Assembly (NCBI GenBank): GCA_025757845.1
Contig: CP107211.1
Location: forward strand, 2,046,001 to 2,110,000
Direction of reading: 5' to 3'
DNA: 64,000 bases
Source: Oscillospiraceae bacterium
Lineage (GTDB): Bacteria > Bacillota > Clostridia > Oscillospirales > Ruminococcaceae
Below, piece by piece: positions 27,893 through 36,605 of this stretch. Numbering within the stretch: the stretch's first letter is position 1; each line of letters starts with the position of its first letter. The position numbers and the translations under genes are program-made. The notes beneath the pieces were generated by a model, which was not told the origin of the DNA, searched no databases, and saw nothing but the letters and a program-made list of their open reading frames with translations.

Positions 27893-28249
27893 TCACAATT
27901 GCTGGATTTCTTGTTCGGCCAACCAAGCGAGTTTATTCCAGTTGTTTACACGACACCGTTTGCCGATAAATTCCAATATTTTTTTGTGAGTTTCTTTTGG
28001 CAGAGTATCGCCATTATGACATGCAAGAAATGTAAAAGGTTTAGGGATGTCTTCTTTTTTATCGGCCAATAATAAAATATATCCGATATACTTTCCCTGT
28101 TCAGATATCACATAAAATTCAGGTAGACAGTTTTCTTTACTGCTCTGAACAATTTCTTTAAAAATGTCTAATGGTATTTTTTGGGGAACAGCAGAGGCAT
28201 AGACGTATTGAATGGCATTATCTTCATTTTTCAACCATGTAATCTCCAT
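27893..28249 (-). CDS. Hypothetical protein, possibly GNAT-like
   Basis: A 118-residue protein convergent with the agr cargo. It contains FYVISEQGKYIGYILLLADK, which resembles the central strands of a GNAT acetyltransferase, and a later helix KILEFIGKRCRVNNWNKLAWL. Characteristic acetyl-CoA loop residues are not visible, so the assignment is weak. The ribosome-binding site is poor. It is A/T-rich like the agr genes and unlike the ICE backbone. Confidence 0.45.
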   Translation of the reverse strand: MEITWLKNEDNAIQYVYASAVPQKIPLDIFKEIVQSSKENCLPEFYVISEQGKYIGYILLLADKKEDIPKPFTFLACHNGDTLPKETHKKILEFIGKRCRVNNWNKLAWLAEQEIQQL

Positions 28250-28407
28250 ACTTATCTTCTTTTCCTTTTTGCAAACACAGTTAAAGCATTAAATATATTG
28301 TTATTATACCACATTTGTTGTGTGTTGGACTATGATTTGAAATTATTTGGCATTTTAACCAGTTTATCAAATGACTTATTGTGCGAGTAAGAGAATTTTA
28401 ATCATAA

Positions 28408-28668
28408 TCATTCGCTTGACCAATTTGTAACACAAAATACGTTACAATGATTTTCGGCGGTAGCCATGAAAAAACGATGACACTCAATCCTCCGTGTCAA
28501 CCCCACTGTAAAGTAGCGGGTTGAGGATGTTCTGAGGCAGTTGGGCATCCTGTTGGCGACGGCAGAGCCATCCGTGAACCGGGCTTCCACTCGGTTGGTG
28601 TCTATGTTGTAGCGGAAGGAAAGCAGTTTTTGAGAGTGATTATGGTCGAAATTCTGATTTCGTTTCAT
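28408..28668 (-). CDS. Small hypothetical protein near the right end of IME-1 (DUF6061-like N-terminus)
   Basis: An 86-residue frame with AAAGGAG eight bases before ATG. The first 40 residues (KLLSFRYNIDTNRVEARFTDGS) resemble the start of DUF6061 proteins common in Clostridial mobile elements. After that the sequence looks unlike the family and is rich in Arg, Thr and Cys, which suggests a frameshift or a replaced end. It stands about 100 bases inside the right end of IME-1. Confidence 0.4.
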   Translation of the reverse strand: MKRNQNFDHNHSQKLLSFRYNIDTNRVEARFTDGSAVANRMPNCLRTSSTRYFTVGLTRRIECHRFFMATAENHCNVFCVTNWSSE

Positions 28669-28763
28669 TTGAATAGCTCCTTTAATGATTTTGAAATTTG
28701 ATTTTTGACGAGATGAGGTCTCTTTTTTCTTTCTCTTGAGTCACCTAACCGCACTACCCTGCA

Positions 28764-29074
28764 TCGCAGGCGTTCACTACATAATCAAATTTCTTGCTGC
28801 GGAGCAGTTTGCGCAGAATATTGAACTGCGGCTTCTTGGTGCTATGCACCAGCAGTTTCCACTCGGTTGGGAGAATCGGCAAATCCTCAAAACGCCAGTT
28901 TTCATAGCGTTCATCGTAGTGTTCCGGGGCTGCATACTCTGCCAGATGCCCCAGACACCAGCTTACCACGCAATCCCCACCCTCCAGATACCCGTCCTCC
29001 TGTCGGTATGCACCGATCACTTTTGCAATGGATTTCGATACGCTCGGTTTTTCTGCAATCACCAGATATTTCAA
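28764..29074 (-). pseudogene. topB: DNA topoisomerase III, 5' part (interrupted by IME-1)
   Basis: The first 104 residues of TopB, with the Toprim start MKYLVIAEKPSVSKSIAKVIGA, then CLGHLAEYAAPEHYDERY and KKFDYVVNACDAG, where the frame meets IME-1 and stops. The rest is at 15935-17674. Joining the parts at the GA core gives NACDAGREGE without any gap or extra base. Confidence 0.92.
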
Positions 29075-29144
29075 CGCTTTCTCCTTTTTGAAAAAAGCAG
29101 GGATAGCCTTTCGACTACCCCTGCATCCTTATGTTACGGTTTTC

Positions 29145-29804
29145 TTATGTGCCATTTTCGTTGTCCGACTGATTATCCTCGTTCACAGTCGCAAGGCTCT
29201 GGTCAGTTTCCAGATTTTCACTCTGCGGCGTTTCTTCTTTCGGCTTCGGCTTATAAATGTAGAAATAAAAGAACGCACCTGCACCGCCCAGCGCCGCCAC
29301 GAATACCAGCAGCAGAATCTTATTTATGCCGCCGTTTGATTCCTCTTTCGATTCTTCGATTTCCACATCCGGGGTAGGTTCGGGTTTGGTTTCGGGCAGG
29401 ACTACCGCAGGTGTTTCTTCTTCCTGCTTGCCGTTCCGCTCTTCATCATCCAGAAACTCCTGCAAATCGTACTCGTCGATCATCGAGAGCATATAGACGT
29501 TTTCGCTGTTTCGCGCCCGGTCGATCACCAGAAAGAATGTGTTGCCGCCCTTGGTCTTTACTGTGAAGAACTCCTTGCTGGGGTCATCCACGATGTTATC
29601 CTCCACCTCGCCGTTGCCTGCGATGGTGAACGGGATTTTTTCTTCCTCGGTCGGTTCCTCTTCCTCGATTACCTGTGTCGGTTCCTCCATCACTTCAGTG
29701 GTGTCCACAAAGGCAAAGGCCGGGGTCGAAAAGCCCACTGCCATCAGCAGGGTCAGAATTGTGCTGGGGATAACAACTCCCAGCCGTTTAAGCATCTTTT
29801 TCAA
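29145..29804 (-). CDS. CD1107-family (DUF4366) mobile element membrane protein
   Basis: A 219-residue protein: signal peptide (TILTLLMAVGFSTPAFA), an acidic glutamate-rich stretch, the conserved DUF4366 part (FTVKTKGGNTFFLVIDRAR, NVYMLSMIDEYDL), a second acidic linker and a membrane anchor (ILLLVFVAALGGAGAFFYF). It is a cell-surface member of the transfer module with unknown mechanism. It starts with TTG at 29804, with GGAGG six bases upstream, and overlaps the DUF4315 gene by 17 bases. Confidence 0.8.
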   Translation of the reverse strand: MKKMLKRLGVVIPSTILTLLMAVGFSTPAFAFVDTTEVMEEPTQVIEEEEPTEEEKIPFTIAGNGEVEDNIVDDPSKEFFTVKTKGGNTFFLVIDRARNSENVYMLSMIDEYDLQEFLDDEERNGKQEEETPAVVLPETKPEPTPDVEIEESKEESNGGINKILLLVFVAALGGAGAFFYFYIYKPKPKEETPQSENLETDQSLATVNEDNQSDNENGT

Positions 29805-30060
29805 TCGCTTCCTCCGTTTCTGCTTCCTCCGAAGCGTTGTTTACAGCGGTCAGGAACGTCACGTTGCCCGCCTGAATGTTGTCCAGCAGAGCCAGCAGTT
29901 CGCGCCCGCCCATCTTGGTGCTGCGGATGGCACGAATGATCTCGCTGTCCTCTTCCTTTTTCTGTGCTGCCCGGATGGTTCTCAGCCGTTCTTCCAGTTC
30001 CGCGATCTGCTGTTCCGTCTTTTCGGCTTCATCCAGATATTTCTGTAATTTTTTGCCCAT
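29788..30060 (-). CDS. DUF4315 family protein
   Basis: A 90-residue protein: an N-terminal coiled coil (LDEAEKTEQQIAELEERLRTI) and a C-terminal part with SEIIRAIRSTKMGGRELLALL, the DUF4315 signature. It is found beside the CD1107 and CD1108 proteins in Tn1549-type ICEs. GGAGG lies four bases before ATG. Function unknown. Confidence 0.75.
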   Translation of the reverse strand: MGKKLQKYLDEAEKTEQQIAELEERLRTIRAAQKKEEDSEIIRAIRSTKMGGRELLALLDNIQAGNVTFLTAVNNASEEAETEEAIEKDA

Positions 30061-30071
30061 CGGCCCTCCTT

Positions 30072-32072
30072 TCAGTTGATGCGGCCAAAGCCTAAAAAGT
30101 GGCTCTGCCAGTAGGTCGAATTGATGCTGGTATAGGAAATGGGGTCGCCGCAGTGGATCATCATGCCATTGCCGACGTAGATTCCAACGTGCGACGCGCC
30201 AACGGTGTTATAGGTTTTCTCAAAGAAAATCAAGTCACCAGGCTGTGCATCCGCAGGAGAGACATAGCTGCATTTTCCTCGCAGGCCGTTGGCCGTCGTA
30301 CGCCCAACGCTCCATCCATTGCCGCAGTTATTGATGACCCAGCATACGAAGCCGGAACAGTCAAAACTGGTGCTTGGGGAACTGCCGCCCCACACATACG
30401 GCATACCTAGATACTTTTCGGCTTCCTTTATCATCTTTGCAAACTTTTCGTCCGACAATGCTTCCGATGGAATATCATACTTGAAGCCACCGCCGGAACC
30501 ACCAGTACCGCCGCCTGTGCCGATACTGCCCGTTGTGCCGCCGCTGTAAGTCGGGGAGCCTGCGCCGAACAGTTCCGGTCGGTTGCCATAGGTCAGGTTG
30601 TAGGCATCGTATCGCCCGGTCTGCTTCTGGTTCATGTTCTTCCGCGCGATGGTATCGAAGCCCTTATTTTTCAGCAGGACATTGAGGATTTTGTACTCAT
30701 ACTCCACTTCTTCCTGATAGGTATAGGTTTCCATGCTGACGTTTCCAAAAGCGTCTATCGTTGGCCGAACCCCTACTCTGGTTTCCATGCGAGTGCGAAT
30801 CTCTATCGTTTCCCACACTTTCAGGAGATACTGCTGCTTGAACAGTTCCTTGATAACAGGCTTGACCTGTCCTCTGGTGAACTGCTCATAAACCGCAGTC
30901 AGATGGGAAATAAGCTGATATGGGTCATGGCCAATCTCGTCCAACTGATAACGGTATTCGTCATAGCCCGGATGGGTGGATTCCATCTGCCGAATCTGCT
31001 TATCCAGTTCTTTTTCCAGTTCCAGATAATCTTCTTCAGCACCTTTCATGTCGGCATCCTTGCTGGGGTAGGTCGTTCCCACAAAGGTACTGCCCGTTCC
31101 CTGAATTGCCGCACCGCAGCTTGAAAAGGCTCCCAGCATGACCATCACCAGAAGGATGCCAACACCAATACTGACCCACAGGGTTTTATTCTGCACGACG
31201 ATCTCCTGCACCGCCGCTTTCGCTTTCTCCGTAATGGTGTTTGTTGCCGCTGCTGCCTGCTTGCTGGCGGCAGTTCCGGCTTTCTGGCCGCGCTTGGCGG
31301 CTGCATAGGCATCCTTATACTGCTTTTTCTGGTAAAACTTCGCACCGCCTGTTTTTGCTTCACCTCCTGCGGCAGTCGGTGGCGGCTGGGGCTGTTTCTT
31401 TTTCAGCGGCGGTTCTGCTGCATTTTCTGCAGTACCGCCCTCGCTCTCGGAGAATTTCAGGCGTCTGGACTTCTGATCCTCCCCACCTCTTTTCTCCGCT
31501 CTGGCAGATTTATCTTTGGGCTTTTTTCTGCCTTTGACAAAGTGGTGCAGGCGTTCGGCGGCTTCTTCCGACTTATGAGCAGCTTCCACGCCGGAATTGT
31601 CCTTTTCTACCTGATGTACTTTCTGATGGGCATACCCGGTGGCGGTGTCCACTCCTTTCTTGGCCACCTTTTTAACGCCCATCCCCATGCCACGGACAAT
31701 GCCGCCTTTTTCATCCTCAAAAGAAAGTCGGCCTTTCTTGGTCTGCGGCTCTACATCCGCTTCCGCAGGCGCATCCTTCGGCTTGCCCTCCTCCTGATGG
31801 ACTTTGTAATAGTCTGCGCTCTGCTTGGCGGTGCTGTGATGCCGGGGTGCATCCTCCTCCCCGCCCCCGGCATCCATGCACCGTTCTTCTTCCACGATAG
31901 GTTCTTCGTCGGCTTCCTTTTCCGCAGTTTCTTTTGCCGAATCTTCCTTCTCCGGCTTTTCTTCTGCGGTTGCGGACTTCTGTTCCCCGGTGCGGAGGTT
32001 TTCATCCACCAGACCATCCTTGGTCATTTTCTGGACGATTTTATCTCTGCCCCGAAACTTTTTGCCTGCTAT
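30072..32072 (-). CDS. CD1108-family NlpC/P60 hydrolase of the transfer module
   Basis: About 666 residues. The first 280 are charged linker (KKFRGRDKIVQKMTKDG start), then one membrane helix (VSIGVGILLVMVMLGAF), a coiled region and a C-terminal NlpC/P60 domain with catalytic FDCSGF, SHVGIYVG and HCGD. It likely opens peptidoglycan for the conjugation channel, as VirB1-type or CwlT hydrolases do. The start is odd: a strong AAGGAGGTGA lies eight bases before ATA at 32072, the in-frame GTG at 32081 touches the ribosome-binding site, and the next ATG (32027) has none. ATA is my choice, with low certainty for the start only. Confidence 0.8.
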   Translation of the reverse strand: MAGKKFRGRDKIVQKMTKDGLVDENLRTGEQKSATAEEKPEKEDSAKETAEKEADEEPIVEEERCMDAGGGEEDAPRHHSTAKQSADYYKVHQEEGKPKDAPAEADVEPQTKKGRLSFEDEKGGIVRGMGMGVKKVAKKGVDTATGYAHQKVHQVEKDNSGVEAAHKSEEAAERLHHFVKGRKKPKDKSARAEKRGGEDQKSRRLKFSESEGGTAENAAEPPLKKKQPQPPPTAAGGEAKTGGAKFYQKKQYKDAYAAAKRGQKAGTAASKQAAAATNTITEKAKAAVQEIVVQNKTLWVSIGVGILLVMVMLGAFSSCGAAIQGTGSTFVGTTYPSKDADMKGAEEDYLELEKELDKQIRQMESTHPGYDEYRYQLDEIGHDPYQLISHLTAVYEQFTRGQVKPVIKELFKQQYLLKVWETIEIRTRMETRVGVRPTIDAFGNVSMETYTYQEEVEYEYKILNVLLKNKGFDTIARKNMNQKQTGRYDAYNLTYGNRPELFGAGSPTYSGGTTGSIGTGGGTGGSGGGFKYDIPSEALSDEKFAKMIKEAEKYLGMPYVWGGSSPSTSFDCSGFVCWVINNCGNGWSVGRTTANGLRGKCSYVSPADAQPGDLIFFEKTYNTVGASHVGIYVGNGMMIHCGDPISYTSINSTYWQSHFLGFGRIN

Positions 32073-32100
32073 GGAAATCACCTCCTTCCGGCTGGAGCCG

Positions 32101-32421
32101 TCATGCGAGCAGGGCTGCGTGGGTTTTCCACTTGTCAAGCACCTGTTCCAGCTTCCGGGCAAAGGCGATCAGACGGGCATTCACTTCCTCACGGTCAAGA
32201 TAACCGTGGGCTTCCATGTGAAAGCCGTCAGTCAGTTCATCGGCCAGTGTGCCAACCGCATAGAAATCTTCCAGCACCGTATGCACCACCGATTCTTCAT
32301 CGTGGAAGTTGAGCGGCTCCACCTCACCAAAGGGCGGGCCGGAATCGCTTTCGTGCGGCTCCGTGTCAGAGTGATGATGAATCTTGCGGCTCAGTCGGTC
32401 AAAAATGTTCGGTGTGTTCAT
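32101..32421 (-). CDS. Small hypothetical protein between VirB4 and CD1108 genes
   Basis: A 106-residue acidic and histidine-rich protein (IFDRLSRKIHHHSDTEPHES) with a helical second half (EESVVHTVLEDFYAVGTLADEL, LDKWKTHAALLA). It overlaps the VirB4 stop by four bases, so it belongs to the transfer operon. I know similar small proteins at this position in related ICEs, but no function. Confidence 0.6.
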   Translation of the reverse strand: MNTPNIFDRLSRKIHHHSDTEPHESDSGPPFGEVEPLNFHDEESVVHTVLEDFYAVGTLADELTDGFHMEAHGYLDREEVNARLIAFARKLEQVLDKWKTHAALLA

Positions 32422-34823
32422 GCTTCTTTTTTCTCCTTGTATTTTCCCATCTCATTGGGCTTGGTGGTCATCAGGCTGTACAGTTTCAGCGAAGTATCAA
32501 ACTTATCCTTGAACGGGATAATCGTATTGCCGTAGAACAGCAGCCCCTCACCCTCGTTGCTGTTCGTCACATACGACAGCTGGAACGGTGAAATATTCAG
32601 CTGCTTTGCAAGGATTTGTCGGTCGCCGGATGCCTGATTGAGCATATAAATAAAATCGCTGTTCTCGAAGATGTTCTCGATTTCCCGGCTGGCCAGCAAA
32701 TCCTTAATGTTCTGCGTAATTCCTGTCGGTACACCGCCCCATTTTCGGAACCGCTTCCAGATTTCGACGCTGTATGCAGCGGTCTGTTCCTCTTTCAGCA
32801 GGAGGTGGAACTCGTCTATATAGTACCGGGTGTTCTTTTTGCTGTTGCGGTTGATGGTAACGCGGTTCCAGACCTGATCCTGGACGATGAGCATCCCCAA
32901 TTTTTTCAGCTGTTTGCCCAACTCCTTGATGTCGAAACAGATGATGCGGTTATCCAGTTCCACATTGGTCTGGTGGTTGAACACTCGCAGCGAACCATTG
33001 ACGTAGATTTCCAACGCTGTGGCGATACGCTGCGCCTGCCGCTCTTTCTGCTCCCGCAGGCAGTCGTACAGATCACCAAGCGTCGGCATATTCTCCGGCT
33101 TCGGGTCATTCAGGTATTTCTGGTAGACCAGCGGCAGGCAGCGGTCAATGACCGACTTTTCTTCCGGCTCCATGCCATCACGTGCGCCCATGATAAGTTC
33201 GCACAGGGAAAGAATAAAGTCCGATTTCATGCCCAGCGGGTTATCATCGTCCGCATAGTTCAGATTGATGTCCATCGGGTTGATATAGTCCTTACTGGTG
33301 GACGAAATATGGATAACCTGACCGCCCAACGCTTCCACCAGCGGATAATACTCTCCTTCGGGGTCTGCGACGATAATATCGTCCGTTGTGGTAAAGAACA
33401 CGTTGGTGATCTCACGCTTTGCACTGAACGACTTACCGCTTCCCGGTGTGCCGAGGATCAGACCGTTCGGGTTTTTGAGCTGTTTGCGGTCTGCCATAAT
33501 CATGTTGTTGGACACTGCGTTCAGACCATAATAGAGAGAATCGCCCTCCATAAAAAGCTCCTGCGTGGTGAAGGGAACGAAGATGGCGGTGGAAGTGGTG
33601 GTCAGTGCGCGCTTGATGGGAATGAGGTTATTGGCCAGCGGCAGGCTGCTCATAAGGCCCTGCTCCTGCAGATAGTCCAGACGGTTCAGAGTGCAGTTGA
33701 ACTTCTGAGCGATACCAGCAGTCTGAAACACAGCACTATCCAACTCCTGCTTGGTCTTTGCTGTATTAAGGAACAGCACCGTAACAAGGAACATACGCTC
33801 ATTACGACTCTGCAGATCATCCAGAATCTTCTTGGCCTCGCCGCCATAAGTTGCAAGGTCACTCGGAATAATTTCCATATCATAACCAGACCTCACAGCT
33901 TTCTTCTGTTCCTCGATTTTCATACGATCCAGGTCGGTAATTTTGCCCTTGATCAGTTTGATGGCTTTCAACTGGTCTACCGACTGCACATGGATACTGA
34001 CCACCAGATTTTTGTCCATGTCCAGAAATTCGGCCAGCACCTTATCCGTCAGTTCCGGGGCAAGGATGTTAAGATAGGATGCGGCACCATAGGTGTCACC
34101 CATCATAAAGTCCTTGCCGCTCTTGAACAGGAAACTGGTCGGGGCAATGAAGTCTTTGGTCGTCATGCCGCTCTGCAGGATGCGGTCATAGCTGAAATCG
34201 AACTTCTGCTGTTCCTCCTGATGAAAGGTTTCGTACATGATCTGAAGCCGTTCCACACCGTTCAGCGGGTAGGCTTTCACGCCCAGCACCTTGAAATTAT
34301 TGAGAATATCGGTTTCAATACGCTCCAGCCGGGGTTTTGCCTCCCTGACACTCTTTGCTTCGATGCTAAACGTGATGTACTTCGTCCGAACCAAGCCGTT
34401 ATTGCCCTTGGCAAGCTGCTGTTTCAGCATCTGCGCATATTCCATACGCACATCATCGAACTGGTCGTGCTGCGGCTCGATCTGGATGACCTTGTTGTAC
34501 TCGCTCATGTCGCTTTTATGGTTGATGAACGACAACTGAAAGCGGATGCTGGCATCAAAATAGTTGAGGAAATCGCACCAGCTTTCAAAGATGGTGTTTT
34601 TATCCTCGTTCTGGGCCAGCTGATAGTTAATGTCGTAGAATCGGACGGTTTTGGAATACAGATATTCCTCCACCCGGCAGATACCGTCGCGCCCCATTTC
34701 CAGATATGGAATGGAACGCTGCACAGTCAACCGCTGTTCCTTCTGGCTCTTTTCGGGTTTCTGAAAGAACTTCTGGAAGAAGCCGCCCGACTGCGGTTTC
34801 TTCTTCGGTTCACTTTTTACCAA
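32418..34823 (-). CDS. virB4: VirB4-like conjugation ATPase
   Basis: About 801 residues. Walker A GTPGSGKS near residue 455, Walker B-type IICFDIKEL and YYIDEFHLLL, and the QNIKDLL and ASGDRQILAKQL segments are those of VirB4/CD1110 ATPases that power the type IV secretion channel. The N-terminus is basic and cytosolic. The start is TTG at 34823, with AAAGGAGG five bases upstream; it overlaps the PrgI gene by 14 bases. A long frame on the opposite strand at 32616-34916 is a shadow of this gene. Confidence 0.92.
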   Translation of the reverse strand: MVKSEPKKKPQSGGFFQKFFQKPEKSQKEQRLTVQRSIPYLEMGRDGICRVEEYLYSKTVRFYDINYQLAQNEDKNTIFESWCDFLNYFDASIRFQLSFINHKSDMSEYNKVIQIEPQHDQFDDVRMEYAQMLKQQLAKGNNGLVRTKYITFSIEAKSVREAKPRLERIETDILNNFKVLGVKAYPLNGVERLQIMYETFHQEEQQKFDFSYDRILQSGMTTKDFIAPTSFLFKSGKDFMMGDTYGAASYLNILAPELTDKVLAEFLDMDKNLVVSIHVQSVDQLKAIKLIKGKITDLDRMKIEEQKKAVRSGYDMEIIPSDLATYGGEAKKILDDLQSRNERMFLVTVLFLNTAKTKQELDSAVFQTAGIAQKFNCTLNRLDYLQEQGLMSSLPLANNLIPIKRALTTTSTAIFVPFTTQELFMEGDSLYYGLNAVSNNMIMADRKQLKNPNGLILGTPGSGKSFSAKREITNVFFTTTDDIIVADPEGEYYPLVEALGGQVIHISSTSKDYINPMDINLNYADDDNPLGMKSDFILSLCELIMGARDGMEPEEKSVIDRCLPLVYQKYLNDPKPENMPTLGDLYDCLREQKERQAQRIATALEIYVNGSLRVFNHQTNVELDNRIICFDIKELGKQLKKLGMLIVQDQVWNRVTINRNSKKNTRYYIDEFHLLLKEEQTAAYSVEIWKRFRKWGGVPTGITQNIKDLLASREIENIFENSDFIYMLNQASGDRQILAKQLNISPFQLSYVTNSNEGEGLLFYGNTIIPFKDKFDTSLKLYSLMTTKPNEMGKYKEKKEA

Positions 34824-35178
34824 GGATGCCTCCTTTCTTCTGGATCGGTGCTGCGGTTTCCAGTTCCCGCTCATACAGGTTTTCGACCTCATAGCGGCGT
34901 ACCGCAGGACATTTGAATCGGACGCTAATGAAATTCGTCAGGATGGTTTCAAGGTGCATCCCGTTTTTCTCGTACAGAGCAAAGAAAAATTCCGGCAGCA
35001 TCAGAAGCACCATGCCTGCCGTTGCATTGCTGGTTCCCAGCGTGTCGCGCATAAGAAAATAGAACGGAACGCCGATGCCTGCTGCAAACCCCATACACAC
35101 TAGCTGGCGTTTCGTCAGGTTCAGAAAGACCTTGTTCTTCACTTTGGAAAGGTCTTTGGGAATCGTTACATAGGCCAT
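34810..35178 (-). CDS. prgI: PrgI family membrane protein
   Basis: A 122-residue protein: VTIPKDLSKVKNKVFLNLTKRQL, then two membrane helices (MGFAAGIGVPFYFLM and AGMVLLMLPEFFFALY), then a basic cytosolic tail. This is the PrgI (PF12666) pattern, the VirB3-like partner of VirB4. It precedes virB4 with a short overlap, as in all such modules. Confidence 0.88.
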   Translation of the reverse strand: MAYVTIPKDLSKVKNKVFLNLTKRQLVCMGFAAGIGVPFYFLMRDTLGTSNATAGMVLLMLPEFFFALYEKNGMHLETILTNFISVRFKCPAVRRYEVENLYERELETAAPIQKKGGILGKK

Positions 35179-35256
35179 TTATCACCAGAACAGCCAGACC
35201 GCCGCCGGGGAACGGCGTTGTCTGCTGTCTTTTCCTTTCATTGGATTTTCCCGGAT

Positions 35257-36129
35257 TTAGTGACTGCCAAAGATCTGTTTGGACAGACTTCCCGTTTTGA
35301 GCAGCGAGAAACAAAGAATCACCGTGTAGGCCATTGTGCCGAACAATGCCGAGTGAATATCCGAAGATACCCGGATGCTACCGATAAGGGCTGCATAGAT
35401 TGCCACGCAGACCATCATCAGGAACGCCTGGAATGCCAGCGCGAACAGCCCTCGGAAGTAGTTTGTACCCACATGGCCCCATTCACGGTTACTCATGGTT
35501 GCAAACGGAATCGGAGCAAGCGAAGTGTAGAGGTATATTTCTATCATTCTGCCGTACATAATTACCGTGATAACCACCGACAGAATTTTCAGACACCAGC
35601 TTACAACAAGGGTTTCCAATGCCAGCGTCACCAGCTCGCCAATCGCCATTGTTGCCATTGCCGCCTGCATCTGCATGGAAAGAGAACTAATATCAATGGC
35701 GGTATTGCCACGGATAATGCCGGAGGAAGAATTTACCACCGACTGTCCAATGTCAAATACCGCCATTGCAATATCGAACGTATGGCTGACGAGATAGACC
35801 GCGATCCACATCTTCACGAAATACTTGAAGAACATCCAAGTGTCTACATCGTGCAGATTGTTTCGTTCCGTCAGCATCGAGATCAGTTCGTAGCAGAGGA
35901 TCAGCGTAATGATGATTCCTGCAATGGGGATCACCACCGAATCCGAAATGTTACGGATCATACTGAAAATGCTGCTGTTCCACCCTTGCGGTGTCTGCCC
36001 GACCTGAGCAGCGATTTCACTGGTCTGTTGGTTGACCGCTGTGAACATCGTACTCAGGTTGGACTCCACCATGCCGGAAAGAAGTTCCCTCATCCATTTT
36101 TCGATTGCTGCGAAAATATTATCGAACAA
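35257..36129 (-). CDS. VirB6/TrbL-like channel protein (CD1112 family)
   Basis: A 290-residue membrane protein with about six helices; MFDNIFAAIEKWMRELL at the N-terminus, then a periplasm-side loop (QTPQGWNSSIFSMIRNISD) and helices such as VVIPIAGIIITLILCYELI. This is the CD1112 type of VirB6-like protein, an inner channel part of the secretion system. The start is TTG at 36129 with AGGAGG eleven bases upstream, a little far. Confidence 0.85.
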   Translation of the reverse strand: MFDNIFAAIEKWMRELLSGMVESNLSTMFTAVNQQTSEIAAQVGQTPQGWNSSIFSMIRNISDSVVIPIAGIIITLILCYELISMLTERNNLHDVDTWMFFKYFVKMWIAVYLVSHTFDIAMAVFDIGQSVVNSSSGIIRGNTAIDISSLSMQMQAAMATMAIGELVTLALETLVVSWCLKILSVVITVIMYGRMIEIYLYTSLAPIPFATMSNREWGHVGTNYFRGLFALAFQAFLMMVCVAIYAALIGSIRVSSDIHSALFGTMAYTVILCFSLLKTGSLSKQIFGSH

Positions 36130-36158
36130 TGGCGGGTTTTCCTCCTATCGCTTGTTGA

Positions 36159-36374
36159 TTAGCCGAACAGACCAGAGAGCAGCGGGATCAGCTGGGTGCC
36201 GATGAGAATGACACCGCCGCCGGACATGAGCTGCTTCATGCCCTGCGACTTTGCACCAGGGTTATCGTTTCCGTACCCTTCCATGAGGTTCACAACGCCC
36301 CAAACACCAAGGCCCGCGCCGATGGCAACAACGAGAGTCTGCAGAACGGTAATAGCCTGATTAAAGAATTCCAT
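36159..36374 (-). CDS. Maff2 family small membrane protein
   Basis: The conserved part has 71 residues: MEFFNQAITVLQTLVVAIGAG, then GVWGVVNLMEGYGNDNPGAKSQ and a second helix GGGVILIGTQLIPLLSGLF. This is the Maff2 (VirB2-like size) membrane protein of Tn1549-type ICEs. The usual start is at 36374, but it has no ribosome-binding site here. The frame stays open 39 codons further to 36491, adding a part with its own hydrophobic stretch (FSFGIVLFINAAIW). Which start is used cannot be told. Confidence 0.75.
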   Translation of the reverse strand: MEFFNQAITVLQTLVVAIGAGLGVWGVVNLMEGYGNDNPGAKSQGMKQLMSGGGVILIGTQLIPLLSGLFG

Positions 36375-36605
36375 AGTCGTTTTTCGCCAGATTGCAGCAT
36401 TGATAAAAAGTACGATTCCAAAAGAAAAACAGGCTGGCACATCTTCGGTGCTGCCTGCTCCCGCAATTCTGGCTTCTCCTTTCATTTTCATAAAAATCAG
36501 CCTTTTGGAATCGCAAAATGTAGAAATCAGTCGGACAAGTTACCTGCCACGGGGTCTGCCCGGACAGGCGGGCGGATGAATTTACTTCGGATAATGACCT
36601 CCTTC

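Larger units (their letters stand above)
17673..28765. mobile_element. IME-1: serine-recombinase mobilizable element in topB, carrying an agr-type module
   Basis: The two halves of topB lie on either side. The shared dinucleotide GA (TC on the plus strand) is at 17673-17674 and 28764-28765, each within the aspartate codon of DAG. On the element side AGGTGACT (17692-17699) and AGTCACCT (28739-28746) each stand exactly 17 bases from the core. In a circle the 25-base arms would form an imperfect palindrome with 17 of 25 positions matching. Contents: recombinase, two small genes, relaxase, oriT, DUF3847 gene, agr-like regulators and secreted proteins. TnpX/TndX-type recombinases are known to use GA cores. 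Confidence 0.88.

Noticed and set aside
19355..28725. 15-base inverted match AAAAGAGACCTCATC at 19356 and its complement near 28711
   Set aside because: First taken as terminal repeats of IME-1, but its distances from the cores differ greatly, and a 15-base match is expected by chance in 64 kb. The real arms are at 17692 and 28739.
32616..34916. Very long plus-strand open frame (766 codons) opposite virB4
   Set aside because: It is a mirror of virB4 codon use; the translation is rich in His, Ile, Val and Gln without domains, and it has no ribosome-binding site. VirB4 has full ATPase motifs.
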